Below, one piece after another: positions 46,698 to 57,039 of a DNA stretch of 64,000 nucleotides (the stretch's first letter is position 1; every line of letters starts with the position of its first letter). Both the position numbers and the translations under genes were made by a program. The DNA lies in the NCBI GenBank assembly GCA_002951995.1, contig CP019797.1, forward strand, positions 1,720,501 to 1,784,500, read 5' to 3'. Origin of the DNA: Stenotrophomonas acidaminiphila. GTDB taxonomy: Bacteria; Pseudomonadota; Gammaproteobacteria; Xanthomonadales; Xanthomonadaceae. Below the pieces are notes generated by a model. The model was not told where the DNA came from, made no database searches, and worked only from the letters and a program-made list of their open reading frames with translations.

Positions 46698-49216
46698 GCC
46701 TGCACGAGTACCGCCGCAAACGGCAGTTCGAACGCACCCCGGAGCCATCCGCCGAGGCCCGCCGCGCACCGGCCGCGCAGCCGATCTTCGTGGTGCAGCT
46801 GCACCACGCCAGCCAGCGCCATTACGATTTCCGCCTGCAGGTGGGCCCGGTGCTGCGCAGCTGGGCGGTGCCCAAGGGACCCAGCCTCGATCCCACGGTG
46901 AAACGGCTGGCGGCCGAGGTGGAGGACCACCCGCTTGATTACGCGCGGTTCGAGGGCGACATCCCCGCAGGGCAGTATGGCGCCGGCCATGTCGCCATTT
47001 TCGACCACGGCGTGTGGAGCAGCGACGGTGACCCGGAAGAACAGCTGGCCAAGGGCCACCTGCGTTTCGAACTGTTCGGCGACAAGCTGAAGGGCAGCTG
47101 GCACCTGGTGCGCTCGGGTGGCCGCGGGCGCAAGCCGCAATGGCTGCTGTTCAAGGCGCGCGACCGCTACGCCGCGAAGCAGGAGGCAGACGACCTGCTG
47201 GACCAGCCCGCGCCGGCGGCGCAGCACGCCGCGGGCAAGCGGCGGCGGCCGGCCGCGGCGACCGCGCGGATCCGGCGCCTGCTCGACAGCGTCGCGACGC
47301 TGCCCGGCGCCCGCCGCACCCGCCGCGCGCCGGCGTTCCATGCGCCGCAGCTGGCCACGCTGGCAACGGCGGTTCCGGCCGGCGAGGGCTGGCTGCACGA
47401 GGCGAAATGGGACGGCTACCGGTTGCTCGCCCAGCTCGGCGGCGGCAAGGTGCGCCTGTGGTCGCGCAACGCGCTGGAATGGACCGCACGCCTGCCGGCG
47501 ATCGTGCAGGCGCTGCAGGCACTCGGCGTCGAGGCGGTGCTGGATGGCGAGCTGGTCGCCGGCGCAGGCCGCCAGCAGGATTTCGGCCTGCTGCAGGCGA
47601 CCTTGTCAGGCGAACGCGCCGCCCCGCTGTCCTACGTGCTGTTCGACATCCTGCAGCTGGGCGACGTCGACCTGTGTGGTTGCCGCCAGGAGGCGCGCAA
47701 GAGCGTCCTGGCCGCGCTCTTGGGGCAGCCGGAGCCGCCGCTGGTGTACAGCTCGCACGTGAGCGGTGACGGCCAGCGCGCCCTGGCCATGGCGGTGGAA
47801 CGCGGGCTGGAGGGCATCATCTCCAAGCGGGCCGCGGCACCGTACCGCGGCGGCCGGGGCGACGACTGGCGCAAGATCAAGCAGCGCGCTTCGGAGGAGT
47901 TCGCGGTAGTGGGTTACACCGCGCCCAAGGGCAGCCGCAGCGGCCTGGGCGCACTGCTGCTGGCGGCACCGCAGGGACGCCGCGGCTGGCGTTATGCCGG
48001 GCGCGTCGGCAGCGGTTTCGACCAGCACACGCTCGCCGACCTGGTACGGCGCCTGCGGCCGCTGGCCCGCGACACGCCCGCGGTGGCGACCGGCGTGGCG
48101 GTCACCGGTCTGGGCCAGGTGCAGTGGGTGAAGCCGGCCATGGTGGTCGAGGTGTTCCACCACGGCACCGGCAACCTGGGCCTGCTGCGTCAGGCGTCGT
48201 TCAAGGCCATTCGTGCCGACAAGACGGTCGCCGACCTGCGCGCGGCCGGGTCGGCCCCGCCACCGGAGGTCCCCGTGCCGCATACGCCCGCCCCATCCGC
48301 CCCCCGTGCCAGCGCCGACGCGGTGGTGCTGAGCAGTCCGACCCGGGTCGTGTACCCGGATGCGGGCATCCGCAAGCAGGACGTATATGCGTATTACGAG
48401 GCCATGCTGCCGTGGCTGCTGCCGGAGATCGCCGGCCGGCCGTTGTCCGTGGTCCGTTGCCCACAGGGCATCGCGCGCCCGTGCTTCTTCCAGAAACACC
48501 TGCCGGCCGGCATGCAGCATGTCGATGCGGTTGCGATCGAAGAGGAGGACGGCACCCGCGCCGATTACATCGTGGTGCGCGACGGCGCCGCGCTGCTGGA
48601 ACTGGTGCAGTTCAACGCACTCGAGTTCCATCCGTGGGGCGCGCACGCCGAAACCCCGGACAGCGCCGACCGTATCGTGTTCGATCTCGACCCGGGCGCG
48701 GGCGTGGCCTGGACACGGGTGGTGACCGCGGCACGCTGGGTGCGCGACCGCCTGGACGAGCTCGGCCTGGCATCCTTCGTCCGCACCTCCGGCGGCAAGG
48801 GGTTGCACGTGGTGGTACCGCTGCGACCGGCCTGCCCGTGGCCGCGGGTGAAGGCGTTCGCGCGCGCGTTCGCCGAATCCATGGCCGCGTCCGACCCGCT
48901 GGCCTACGTGGCCACGGCCAGCAAGCGCGTGCGCAAGGACCGCATATTCGTCGACTACCTGCGCAACGGCCGTGGCGCGACCAGTATCGCCTCGTTCTCG
49001 TTGCGTGCCCGGCCCGGTGCACCGGTGGCGATGCCGGTGCGCTGGGAGGAATTGTCCAGGGTGCGGCGTGGTGACGCCTACGACATCGTGTCGGCGCCAC
49101 GCCGGATGAAGCGGTTGAAAGGTCACCCGTGGGGCGACATCGAGCGTATCCACCAGGACCTGGGCCAGGTCACCGCACAGCTGGCCGGGCGCAGCCCGCG
49201 CGGTCGCAGGCGCTGA
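46694..49216 (+). CDS. ligD: multifunctional DNA ligase D
   Basis: An 840-residue ATP-dependent end-joining enzyme with three domains in the PE-LIG-POL order. The 3'-phosphoesterase domain is about 25-185 (HHASQRHYDFRLQVG, HVAIFDHG); the ligase domain holds the adenylated Lys238 (EAKWDGYR) with LDGEL and IISKR motifs; a linker leads to a primase-polymerase domain from about 550 with the metal triad start DLD (663-665) and TSGGKGLH. It overlaps the preceding gene (ATGA). Together with Ku it is a complete bacterial NHEJ system. Confidence 0.94.
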   Translation: MSLHEYRRKRQFERTPEPSAEARRAPAAQPIFVVQLHHASQRHYDFRLQVGPVLRSWAVPKGPSLDPTVKRLAAEVEDHPLDYARFEGDIPAGQYGAGHVAIFDHGVWSSDGDPEEQLAKGHLRFELFGDKLKGSWHLVRSGGRGRKPQWLLFKARDRYAAKQEADDLLDQPAPAAQHAAGKRRRPAAATARIRRLLDSVATLPGARRTRRAPAFHAPQLATLATAVPAGEGWLHEAKWDGYRLLAQLGGGKVRLWSRNALEWTARLPAIVQALQALGVEAVLDGELVAGAGRQQDFGLLQATLSGERAAPLSYVLFDILQLGDVDLCGCRQEARKSVLAALLGQPEPPLVYSSHVSGDGQRALAMAVERGLEGIISKRAAAPYRGGRGDDWRKIKQRASEEFAVVGYTAPKGSRSGLGALLLAAPQGRRGWRYAGRVGSGFDQHTLADLVRRLRPLARDTPAVATGVAVTGLGQVQWVKPAMVVEVFHHGTGNLGLLRQASFKAIRADKTVADLRAAGSAPPPEVPVPHTPAPSAPRASADAVVLSSPTRVVYPDAGIRKQDVYAYYEAMLPWLLPEIAGRPLSVVRCPQGIARPCFFQKHLPAGMQHVDAVAIEEEDGTRADYIVVRDGAALLELVQFNALEFHPWGAHAETPDSADRIVFDLDPGAGVAWTRVVTAARWVRDRLDELGLASFVRTSGGKGLHVVVPLRPACPWPRVKAFARAFAESMAASDPLAYVATASKRVRKDRIFVDYLRNGRGATSIASFSLRARPGAPVAMPVRWEELSRVRRGDAYDIVSAPRRMKRLKGHPWGDIERIHQDLGQVTAQLAGRSPRGRRR

Positions 49217-49352
49217 GCCGGCGGGCGCCGGGTATCCCGCGCATGCCATGCCGGGCGTCGCCCGGGCGTCGATCACATGGGCAGGGCCGCCAACCGCACT
49301 GGTTGCAGGCGGCCTGCGGCGCGAGCGCGCGGGCCGCCCTGCAGCGCGCAAA

Positions 49353-49386
49353 GGCGGCCGCCTGCCCCGTGGGCCGAGCGGCCGCC
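49353..49386 (-). terminator. GC-rich hairpin downstream of the secreted BON gene
   Basis: GGCGGCCGC / GCGGCCGCC stem about 10 bp past the stop, followed on the minus strand by only TTTG. It is a weak terminator candidate. Confidence 0.35.
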
Positions 49387-49394
49387 AGGGGCGG

Positions 49395-49742
49395 TTACCT
49401 GGCGCCGCGGACCATCAGCCGGTTATCCACGCGGCTCACGCCCTTGATGCCCTTGGCGACGGCCACCGCCTTGTCCGCCTCGGCCTGGCTGTCGACGTCG
49501 CCGCTCAACGACACCACGCCGTTGACGGTCTCCACCTTGATCGCCATGCCGGGGATGTCCTTGCTGGCGAGCAGGTCCGCCTTGACCTTGGTGGTGATCC
49601 AGGTGTCGCTGCCGGGCTGCGCCGACTCATGCCCCTGGGTGCCGTGCGCCTGTGCGCTGGCAGGGCCGGTGGCGATGGCACCCGCGCAGGCGGTCGCGAC
49701 GATGCCCAGGAGCAGGAGATGCTTCATCTTGCTGGTGTCCAT
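49395..49742 (-). CDS. secreted BON domain protein (OsmY-like)
   Basis: A 115-residue periplasmic protein: signal peptide (KHLLLLGIVATACAGAIATGPASAQA), then one BON domain (DTWITTKVKADLLASKDIPGMAIKVETVNGVVSLSGDV ... GVSRVDNRLMVRGAR, about 45-113). OsmY relatives stabilise envelope proteins under osmotic and stationary-phase stress. It is antisense to the flow of its neighbours and lies convergent with ligD. Confidence 0.85.
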   Translation of the reverse strand: MDTSKMKHLLLLGIVATACAGAIATGPASAQAHGTQGHESAQPGSDTWITTKVKADLLASKDIPGMAIKVETVNGVVSLSGDVDSQAEADKAVAVAKGIKGVSRVDNRLMVRGAR

Positions 49743-49983
49743 GTCGATTCTCCACGCGGAGCGGAAGTGCTCCGGGGGTCATCCTCGCCGGCCGGGAATT
49801 AAGAGCGTGCAGCAGGCCGGTGACGACCACGTACACGGCGATCACTGCGCGCGGTACGCCATGCGGCGCCGCGCCGCACCCGAGCCATGCGCGCCGGGGG
49901 CGCAGGCACCGGCATCGGCGTGATCCACTTCATGGTTTCACGCCGCGTCCGCATGATGCAGGCAACGGCTTCACCCCGCGCGC

Positions 49984-49998
49984 GCTAAAGCAGGCGTG
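49984..49998. repeat. right copy of the 15-bp inverted repeat
   Basis: GCTAAAGCAGGCGTG, exact reverse complement of 45079-45093. It lies 33 bp upstream of the GTG at 50032, at the right edge of the end-joining module. Confidence 0.5.
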
Positions 49999-50031
49999 CC
50001 GGGGCGGGAATAACCATGAGGAAATCTTGCT

Positions 50032-50283
50032 GTGAAAGGTGTTCAACTCTATCTGGTGGGACCGGGACAAGAGCGTCGCCCGGTCAGGCGCATCGCCACG
50101 GAGCTGGCCGACATCAAGACCATGGGCATTCCCATCAGGAGCGCGCCTGCGGCCGCCAACACACTGATCGAGGTCAGCACGCTGGCGGACGACCAGGGCA
50201 ACCTTGCCCGGCAGGTCGACTGCGAAGGGTTCCGCTACAAGTTCATTGGCTCGGAGATTCCTTGGTCACTGGTGGTCGGCTGA
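50032..50283 (+). CDS. small uncharacterised protein (83 residues)
   Basis: An 83-residue soluble protein starting at GTG 50032 with GAGGAAA upstream. It reads as an alternating beta/alpha unit (VQLYLVGPGQERRPVRRIATELADIKTMG ... LIEVSTLADDQGN ... YKFIGSEIPWSLVVG). No signal peptide or membrane segment. No family is recognised. A strong hairpin follows its stop. Confidence 0.55.
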   Translation: MKGVQLYLVGPGQERRPVRRIATELADIKTMGIPIRSAPAAANTLIEVSTLADDQGNLARQVDCEGFRYKFIGSEIPWSLVVG

Positions 50284-50288
50284 TGTGC

Positions 50289-50321
50289 GCGGCAGGCCTC
50301 CCCGCGCGGGAGGCCTGCCGC
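50289..50321 (+). terminator. strong hairpin after the 83-residue protein gene
   Basis: GCGGCAGGCCTCCC / GGGAGGCCTGCCGC, a 14-bp perfect stem, begins 5 bp past the stop. There is no T run, so it may be a terminator helped by other factors or an mRNA-protecting structure. Confidence 0.5.
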
Positions 50322-50421
50322 GCCGGCCACGCGCCGATGCATGTGCTTCACACCCGATCACGCGCTCGTTTCGATTGCCTGTCTATACCGGGGGACCTTC
50401 ATCCCACCAGGAGCAATGTCC

Positions 50422-51024
50422 ATGACATCTAAGCCCAACGCCGCGCATGTCCGCGAACTGCTGCTGCAGGCACTGGAAACCGAACGCGGTGGTATCCAGG
50501 TGTACGGCGCGGCGATCCGCGCGGCCCGCAACAAGGACCTGAAGCACGAGTGGGAGGGCTACCTCGAGGAGACGCGCAACCACGAACGGGTCCTGACCCG
50601 CGTGTTCGAGGCGATGGGCCTGGATACCGAGATGTCCAGCCCCGGCCGTGAGGTCGTGGCCCACCAGGGCGCGTCGCTGGTGGCGGCGATCGAGATGGCC
50701 ATGGCCAACGCCAAGCCGGCAGACGCCGAGCTGGTCGCGGCCGAATGCGTGGTGCTGGCCGAAACCAAGGACCACATGAACTGGGAGCTGATCGGTCAGG
50801 TCGCAGAGCAGGGCGGCCCGCATGCCGAGGTGTTGGCGCAGGCGCACGCCGCGGTGGAGACCCAGGAGGACCATCACCTGTACCACACCCGCGGATGGGC
50901 GCGGGAGTTGTGGATCCAACGCCTGGGCATGCCTGCGGTGCTGCCGCCGCCGGAAGAGCAGAAGGACGTGCAGACCGCCATCGGCGCGGCGCGCGCGGAA
51001 AAGGCCCGGCAGGACTACCTGTAA
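50422..51024 (+). CDS. ferritin-like domain protein
   Basis: A 200-residue helical protein of the ferritin-like fold. Carboxylate and His candidates are in ALETERGGIQVYGAAI, EETRNHERVL (ExxH), ECVVLAETKDHMNWE and THEDHHLYHTRGW. These could form a di-iron or mixed-metal site as in Dps-like or rubrerythrin-like proteins. ATG at 50422 (MTSKPNAAHV) has AGGAG at suitable spacing; ATG at 50416 would be too close. The CorA-like gene follows by 2 bp. Confidence 0.72.
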   Translation: MTSKPNAAHVRELLLQALETERGGIQVYGAAIRAARNKDLKHEWEGYLEETRNHERVLTRVFEAMGLDTEMSSPGREVVAHQGASLVAAIEMAMANAKPADAELVAAECVVLAETKDHMNWELIGQVAEQGGPHAEVLAQAHAAVETQEDHHLYHTRGWARELWIQRLGMPAVLPPPEEQKDVQTAIGAARAEKARQDYL

Positions 51025-51026
51025 CG

Positions 51027-52034
51027 ATGGAAGCCGGCAACGACGGCGCGGCGGAGGACGCGCCCGGCACCCGGGCCGCGTTCTTCTGCCGCTTGTTCGA
51101 CGCCCGTGGGCAGTCGCAGGTGGTCAGCCGGTGCGCGCTGGGCGCCTGCCAGCCGGCGCGCGACACCCTGGCGTGGGTGGACCTGTGCGACCCGTCCGAC
51201 GCGGACATCGACGCGGTGTGGGCGGCGTGGCAGTTGCCGCCCGCCGCGCGTCCTTTCCTGGACGGCGGCACCGTGCCGGAGGTCGGGCAGAGCGAGGCGT
51301 TCTTCTGGGTGCGCGCGGTGGTTGCCGGCGGCGGCGACAAGGACCGGATCAACGGCGTGGTGCTGGTGTGCGTGGCGGGCGCCGACCGGGTGGTCACCTT
51401 CCGCCGCGAGCAGGTCGCGTTCCTGCAGGACATGCGCGTGCAGCAGCCCGGCAGGGTCGGCGTGCTGGGCGCGGAGAGCTTCGTGGCCACCGTGCTCGAC
51501 CGGCTGCTGGGCAGCTATTTCAAGGCCATCGACGAACACGAACTGGCGATCGAGCGGCTGGAGGTCAGCATCCTGGGCAAGGGCGCATGCGATGCGCTCA
51601 AGGAACTGCAGCGCCTGCGCCGCTGGGCGTCGCGCCTGCGGCGCATGCTGGCGCCGCACCGGGTCGTGTTCGGTGCGATGTCGCGCCCGGATTTCCGCCC
51701 GGATGAAGGGCGCGAGGCGGACCGCCACTTCATCGCCCTGAACATGCGCTTCGAACGCGCCCTGGACATGGTCGAGAATGCGCGCGACCAGGTACTGGGG
51801 AGTTTCGAACTGTTCAGCAACCAGACCGCGTTGCGCACCAACGAGGCGATGCGGGTGCTGACCTTCGTCACCGTGGTGACCGGGTTGATGGCGACCATCG
51901 TCGGCGCGCTCGGCATGAACTTCGGCGCAGGCCTGTTCGACAGCGGCGACGCTGGCTTCTATGGGGTGATCGCCGGCCTGCTGGCGATGGCGCTGGGCGC
52001 GTTCGCGCTTGGCCGCCGCCAGCACTGGTTCTAG
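51027..52034 (+). CDS. CorA-like Mg2+/Co2+ transporter
   Basis: A 335-residue CorA-superfamily protein. A soluble N-terminal funnel domain (1-270) is followed by two membrane helices; the first ends in the ion-selectivity motif GMN at 296-298 (VGALGMNFG). It is shorter on the periplasmic loop than E. coli CorA. It could be magnesium uptake or a zinc/toxic-metal efflux ZntB-like protein. It starts 2 bp after the ferritin-like gene, so iron/metal handling genes are coupled here. Confidence 0.85.
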   Translation: MEAGNDGAAEDAPGTRAAFFCRLFDARGQSQVVSRCALGACQPARDTLAWVDLCDPSDADIDAVWAAWQLPPAARPFLDGGTVPEVGQSEAFFWVRAVVAGGGDKDRINGVVLVCVAGADRVVTFRREQVAFLQDMRVQQPGRVGVLGAESFVATVLDRLLGSYFKAIDEHELAIERLEVSILGKGACDALKELQRLRRWASRLRRMLAPHRVVFGAMSRPDFRPDEGREADRHFIALNMRFERALDMVENARDQVLGSFELFSNQTALRTNEAMRVLTFVTVVTGLMATIVGALGMNFGAGLFDSGDAGFYGVIAGLLAMALGAFALGRRQHWF

Positions 52035-52101
52035 CAGAAGGAACACCGTGGCAACGCGCGGGCAGGGCGGCGCAGTAGCGCCGCACCCGCCACCGCGGCG
52101 T

Positions 52102-53149
<1,048 letters not shown>

Positions 53150-53254
53150 GCGCGACCGCGGCGGTCAACGCACCGTGAGCGGCCGGCGACGCCGGGTCAC
53201 TTCGGCTTTACCGCCGGCACCTATGTTGGAAGGCCGTTTCCGCAAGGTGTCCCC

Positions 53255-55627
53255 ATGGCCAGCAAGAAAGGCACTCCCTCCCACCCGCCACGCAGCAAGG
53301 ACGCGGCGCGCTCGGACAGTGGTCCGGCCGCCAGCCGGTCACGCCAGCCGCTGCGCCCGCAGGACGAAGTCCCCGGCCTGATCGACGCCTGGGCTGGCGA
53401 ACGCGCCCACAACGCCGGCAAAGCGGCCGAGTATGGCCCGGATGCAGCGGTACCGATGCAGGGCGAGCACTTCCCCGCGCCATCGCCGGCCGCCAGCGCC
53501 AGCACGGTGAGCGAAACCAACGCCAGCGACAAGGCAGGCGCACCGGCGGCAGTGGGCCAGGACGCCAATGCCGCGCCGCTGTCGCGCGTGCGCAACGACG
53601 GCTCGGGCCGGCGCCTGACCACCAACCAGGGCGTGCCGGTGTCGGACAACCAGCACAGCCTCACGGCGGGACTGCGCGGGCCGGCGCTGCTGAAGGATTT
53701 CATCCTGCGCGAGAAGATCACCCACTTCGACCATGAGCGCATTCCCGAACGGGTGGTGCACGCGCGCGGATCCGGTGCGCACGGCTACTTCGAGGCCTAC
53801 GAGGACCTTTCCGCGCTCACCCGCGCAGCACCGTTCCAGGCAGCCGGCAAGATCACCCCGGTGTTCGCGCGCTTCTCCACCGTGGCCGGGGAGCGCGGCT
53901 CGAAGGACACCGCGCGCGACGTGCGCGGCTTCGCGGTGAAGTTCTATACCGACGAGGGCAACTGGGACCTGGTGGGCAACAACATGCCGGTGTTCTTCAT
54001 CCAGGATGCGATCAAGTTCCCGGACCTGGTGCATGCCGTCAAACCCGAGCCGCACCATGGCATGCCGCAGGCGGCGTCCGCGCATGACACGTTCTGGGAC
54101 TTCGTGTCGCTCATGCCCGAGTCCACCCACATGCTGATGTGGCAGATGAGCGATCGCGCCATCCCGCGCAGTTACCGGACCATGCAGGGCTTCGGCGTGC
54201 ATACCTTCCGCCTGGTCAATGCGCGTGGCGAATCGGTGTTCTGCAAGTTCCACTGGACGCCGCTGCTGGGCACGCACTCGCTGGTATGGGACGAGGCGGT
54301 GAAGATTTCCGGTGCAGACCCGGACTACCACCGGCGCGACCTGTGGGAGGCGATCGAGGCCGGCGACCCTCCCGAATACGAGCTGGGCATCCAGGTGTTC
54401 AGCGAGGAAGAGGCGGACGGTTTCAGTTTCGACGTGCTCGACGCCACCAAGATCGTGCCCGAGGAACTGGTGCCGATACGCCCGGTCGGGCGCATGGTAC
54501 TGAACCGCAACCCGGACAATTTCTTCGCCGAGACCGAGCAGGTGGCGTTCTGCACCGCCCACGTCATCCCCGGGATCGACTTCAGCAATGATCCGTTGCT
54601 GGCCGGTCGCATCCATTCCTACGTGGACACGCAGATCAGCCGCCTGGGCGGGCCGAACTTCCACGAGCTGCCGATCAACGCCCCGGTGGTGCCGGCGCAC
54701 AACAACCAGCGCGATGGCATGCACCGGCAGGCCATCCACCGCGGCAGGGTGTCCTACGAACCCAATTCACTGGCCGGTGGCTGCCCGTTCCAGGCCGGCG
54801 CGGGCGGGTTCGTCTCCTTCGCCGAACCGGCGCAGGGCGACGAGGTGCGGGCCAGACCGGAGAAGTTCGCCGAACACTACGCGCAGGCCACGCTGTTCTA
54901 CGACAGCCAGAGCCCGGCCGAGCGCCGCCATATCGCCGATGCATTCCGCTTTGAGCTGAGCAAGGTCACGGTACCGGCGGTGCGCCGGCGCGTGGTGTCG
55001 ATGCTGCGCAACGCGTCCGAAGCGCTGGCTGCCGAGGTGGCGCGCGGACTGGGCATGGCGCTGCCACCGGCGATGCCGCGCGTGGCCCGCGCCACGGTGA
55101 CCCCGGAGGTGGTGTTGTCGCCGGCGCTGTCGCTGTTGGCGCGGCCCGGCGATGGCGGCATCCGCACGCGCAGGATCGCGCTGTTGGTGGCCGATGGCAG
55201 CAGCGCGCTGGACGTGGCGACGCTGCACCAGGGCCTGACCGCGCAGGGGGCGATGGTGCGCCTGCTCGGCCCCCATGTCGGGCGGCTGCTGGATGCCGAT
55301 GACGGTCCGCTCGACGCCGATGCTTCGCTCGAGAACGAGCCCGGCGTGCTGTTCGATGCGCTGGCCGTTGCCGGTGGCGCGGCAGGCGCGGCGGCGCTGG
55401 CCGCCGACATACGGGCGCTGGAGCACATCCGCGATGGCTACCGCCATGGCAAGCCGCTGCTGTTCGTCGGCGCGGGGCGCCAGGTCTGGGACGCCGCCGG
55501 CATCGCGCCACTGGACAACGATCCATTGCTGTTGTTCGCCGAAGCCGGTGCGGACGACACCGTGGAGCGCTTCGTGGCGGCCATTGCACGGCACCGCTAT
55601 CCCGAGCGCGAGCCGGCCATGCTGTGA
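53255..55627 (+). CDS. katE: large-subunit (clade 2) catalase HPII
   Basis: A 790-residue heme catalase decomposing H2O2. It has the long N-terminal arm of clade 2 (1-110), the catalase core with essential His169 ([14 protein letters not shown]) and Asn242 (VGNNMPVFF), and the heme-ligand Tyr456 (RIHSYVDTQ). From about 640 a flavodoxin-like C-terminal domain is added ([23 protein letters not shown]), as in KatE. This enzyme class is usually stationary-phase controlled. It ends just before the DUF3247 gene region. Confidence 0.95.
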   Translation: MASKKGTPSHPPRSKDAARSDSGPAASRSRQPLRPQDEVPGLIDAWAGERAHNAGKAAEYGPDAAVPMQGEHFPAPSPAASASTVSETNASDKAGAPAAVGQDANAAPLSRVRNDGSGRRLTTNQGVPVSDNQHSLTAGLRGPALLKDFILREKITHFDHERIPERVVHARGSGAHGYFEAYEDLSALTRAAPFQAAGKITPVFARFSTVAGERGSKDTARDVRGFAVKFYTDEGNWDLVGNNMPVFFIQDAIKFPDLVHAVKPEPHHGMPQAASAHDTFWDFVSLMPESTHMLMWQMSDRAIPRSYRTMQGFGVHTFRLVNARGESVFCKFHWTPLLGTHSLVWDEAVKISGADPDYHRRDLWEAIEAGDPPEYELGIQVFSEEEADGFSFDVLDATKIVPEELVPIRPVGRMVLNRNPDNFFAETEQVAFCTAHVIPGIDFSNDPLLAGRIHSYVDTQISRLGGPNFHELPINAPVVPAHNNQRDGMHRQAIHRGRVSYEPNSLAGGCPFQAGAGGFVSFAEPAQGDEVRARPEKFAEHYAQATLFYDSQSPAERRHIADAFRFELSKVTVPAVRRRVVSMLRNASEALAAEVARGLGMALPPAMPRVARATVTPEVVLSPALSLLARPGDGGIRTRRIALLVADGSSALDVATLHQGLTAQGAMVRLLGPHVGRLLDADDGPLDADASLENEPGVLFDALAVAGGAAGAAALAADIRALEHIRDGYRHGKPLLFVGAGRQVWDAAGIAPLDNDPLLLFAEAGADDTVERFVAAIARHRYPEREPAML

Positions 55628-55639
55628 CGCATGAAGCAT

Positions 55640-55661
55640 GGCGCCTGCGTCGGCAGGCGCC
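55640..55661 (+). terminator. GC-rich hairpin after katE
   Basis: GGCGCCTGC GTCG GCAGGCGCC, a perfect 9-bp stem, starts 13 bp after the katE stop. No T run follows, so termination strength is uncertain. Confidence 0.4.
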
Positions 55662-55871
55662 GCACGCCGGGCCGTCGGCATTCGCGGGGGCACGGCCGGA
55701 CCACGGACGCGGGGCTGGTTGTCCGCTGGGCACAGGCGGCCACCCGCACAGGCACCGCAGGAGCCGCGGGGCATGCGGGGAGCGGGCCTGCGCGATGGCG
55801 GTGCATCACGCCCCTCGAGCGACGCCGGCCCGCGTCAGTAGCGCTCTTTCTACCCAACAAGCGAGGACAGG

Positions 55872-56153
55872 ATGAGCAGGACAGCACCGCGTGTGCATCT
55901 GGACCAGCCCGGCATCGAACACCTCAAGCGGCTGCAGCAGGCGCTCGATGCCGAACTGCGTGTCACGCTGCGGATGCGCGATGGCAGCCGCCTGGTCGGC
56001 ACCCTGCTGGACCGACCCACGATCCAGCAGTTCCGCGGCCCCGACGGCCGCGAAGGCACCAATGGCCAGCTCCGGATCGACCTGGGCGGCGGCGACATCC
56101 GTGACCTGTGGCTGGACGAAGTGGCGCACTACACGCCGATGGGGTCGAGCTAG
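55872..56153 (+). CDS. DUF3247 protein
   Basis: A 93-residue soluble protein of the Xanthomonadaceae-typical DUF3247 family: LDQPGIEHLKRLQQALDAELRVTLRMRDGSRLVGTLLDRPTIQQFRGPDG then a beta-rich end (QLRIDLGGGDIRDLWLDEVAHYTPMG). The fold resembles an Sm-like small barrel in its strand pattern, which is an inference. ATG at 55872 follows GAGGACAGG. Function unknown. Confidence 0.72.
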   Translation: MSRTAPRVHLDQPGIEHLKRLQQALDAELRVTLRMRDGSRLVGTLLDRPTIQQFRGPDGREGTNGQLRIDLGGGDIRDLWLDEVAHYTPMGSS

Positions 56154-56158
56154 GCCAT

Positions 56159-56644
56159 TCACTCTCTCCTGTGCGGGAACAGCGGGCGCTCATAGTCGTC
56201 CGGGTGGGCAGTATGTTCGGCCTCGGGCATGTCCGGGCGTTTCCACTGTGCCTTGTCGTTGCGCAGCTTGTCCGGGGTGTGTGCCTTGTCCTGGTCGCGG
56301 GGCGCGCCGACATCGGGTGGCCGGGTGTCGTCCGTTGCATCCGCCGCAGGCTCCGTCCCCGGCGGGCGGCCGCAGATGCGGCCGGCCCCGGTGTACAGCG
56401 AGTTCCCCTGCCAGCCCGGCTGGCGGTACTCGTCGCCGCGCGCCTGCCGGCCATACTCGCGCAGGGCGCGCTCCTCCGCGTCGGCATGGCTGCGTTCGCT
56501 GTGCCGATCCTCGCCGCCGCCCGGCAGCCGGCGCGCGCCCGGTGCCGCGCCACGCCGTGTGTCGTGCTCCGCGTCATGCGCCGGATCGTGGGGGCGCTGG
56601 TGAGCGGTGTGCGGGTTCCGTGGTGGCAATTCATTGCGATTCAT
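56159..56644 (-). CDS. hydrophilic low-complexity protein
   Basis: A 161-residue protein rich in Arg, Asp, His, Pro and Gly with no hydrophobic core (MNRNELPPRNPHTAHQ start). Short phrases such as YGRQARGDEYRQPGWQGNSLYTG recall small stress proteins of this order. It is probably disordered. It lies convergent with the DUF3247 gene (5 bp between stops). Role unknown; confidence rests on codon use and length. Confidence 0.5.
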   Translation of the reverse strand: MNRNELPPRNPHTAHQRPHDPAHDAEHDTRRGAAPGARRLPGGGEDRHSERSHADAEERALREYGRQARGDEYRQPGWQGNSLYTGAGRICGRPPGTEPAADATDDTRPPDVGAPRDQDKAHTPDKLRNDKAQWKRPDMPEAEHTAHPDDYERPLFPHRRE

Positions 56645-56859
56645 CTGCTTCTCCTGCATGTGGCGTGGCCGGGGCATCCGCGCTCTGCGCTGAGGGCGGA
56701 CAGGTGATGCGGTCGCAACGCGCGTGCCAGTGGCGGGACGCCTGCCACGCGTGGTCGCAACGAGTGGCGGCGGGCTGCGGATGCCTGCAATCCGTGCAGG
56801 CGGGTGGAAAATGCTGCGCGGTGCCGCACGTTCCCGCGTGGCTGCATGGCCGGCACGGC

Positions 56860-57039
56860 TCAGCCGGGCGTGGCGGCCGCGAGCGCTTCGGCGCAGCGTT
56901 GTGCGGCCAGTTCGATCCTGCGCAGCGTGTCGCGCGTTTCCGGCGACACCTCGCGGTCCAGCTGGCGCCTGAGCAGCGCCAGGCCCAGCGCCACCACGTT
57001 GAGGTCGTTGCGCAGGCCGTGCAGGGTGCGCTCATCCAT
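56860..57039 (-). CDS. 59-residue DHp-like mini protein coupled to the NtrC-type regulator
   Basis: An ATG at 57039 lies 5 bp inside the end of the sigma-54 regulator gene and opens a 59-residue protein. HGLRNDLNVVALGLALLRR (7-25) looks like the H-box helix of a histidine kinase dimerisation domain: His7 followed by LRN and hydrophobic spacing. The second helix is ETRDTLRRIELAAQRCAEAL. There is no ATPase domain. It may be a phosphotransfer protein, decoy or antikinase; this is inference. The start-stop overlap (8 bp) implies translational coupling. Confidence 0.6.
   Translation of the reverse strand: MDERTLHGLRNDLNVVALGLALLRRQLDREVSPETRDTLRRIELAAQRCAEALAAATPG

Noticed and set aside
49627..49845. 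Minus-strand frame starting MIAVYVVVTGLLHALN upstream of the BON gene
   Set aside because: The hydrophobic start ends after about 18 residues and runs out of frame into the BON gene; no ribosome binding site.
56631..57035. 134-codon minus-strand frame overlapping the DHp-like mini protein
   Set aside because: Trp/Cys/Arg-rich with no homology; the 59-residue frame is amphipathic and coupled to the upstream stop.
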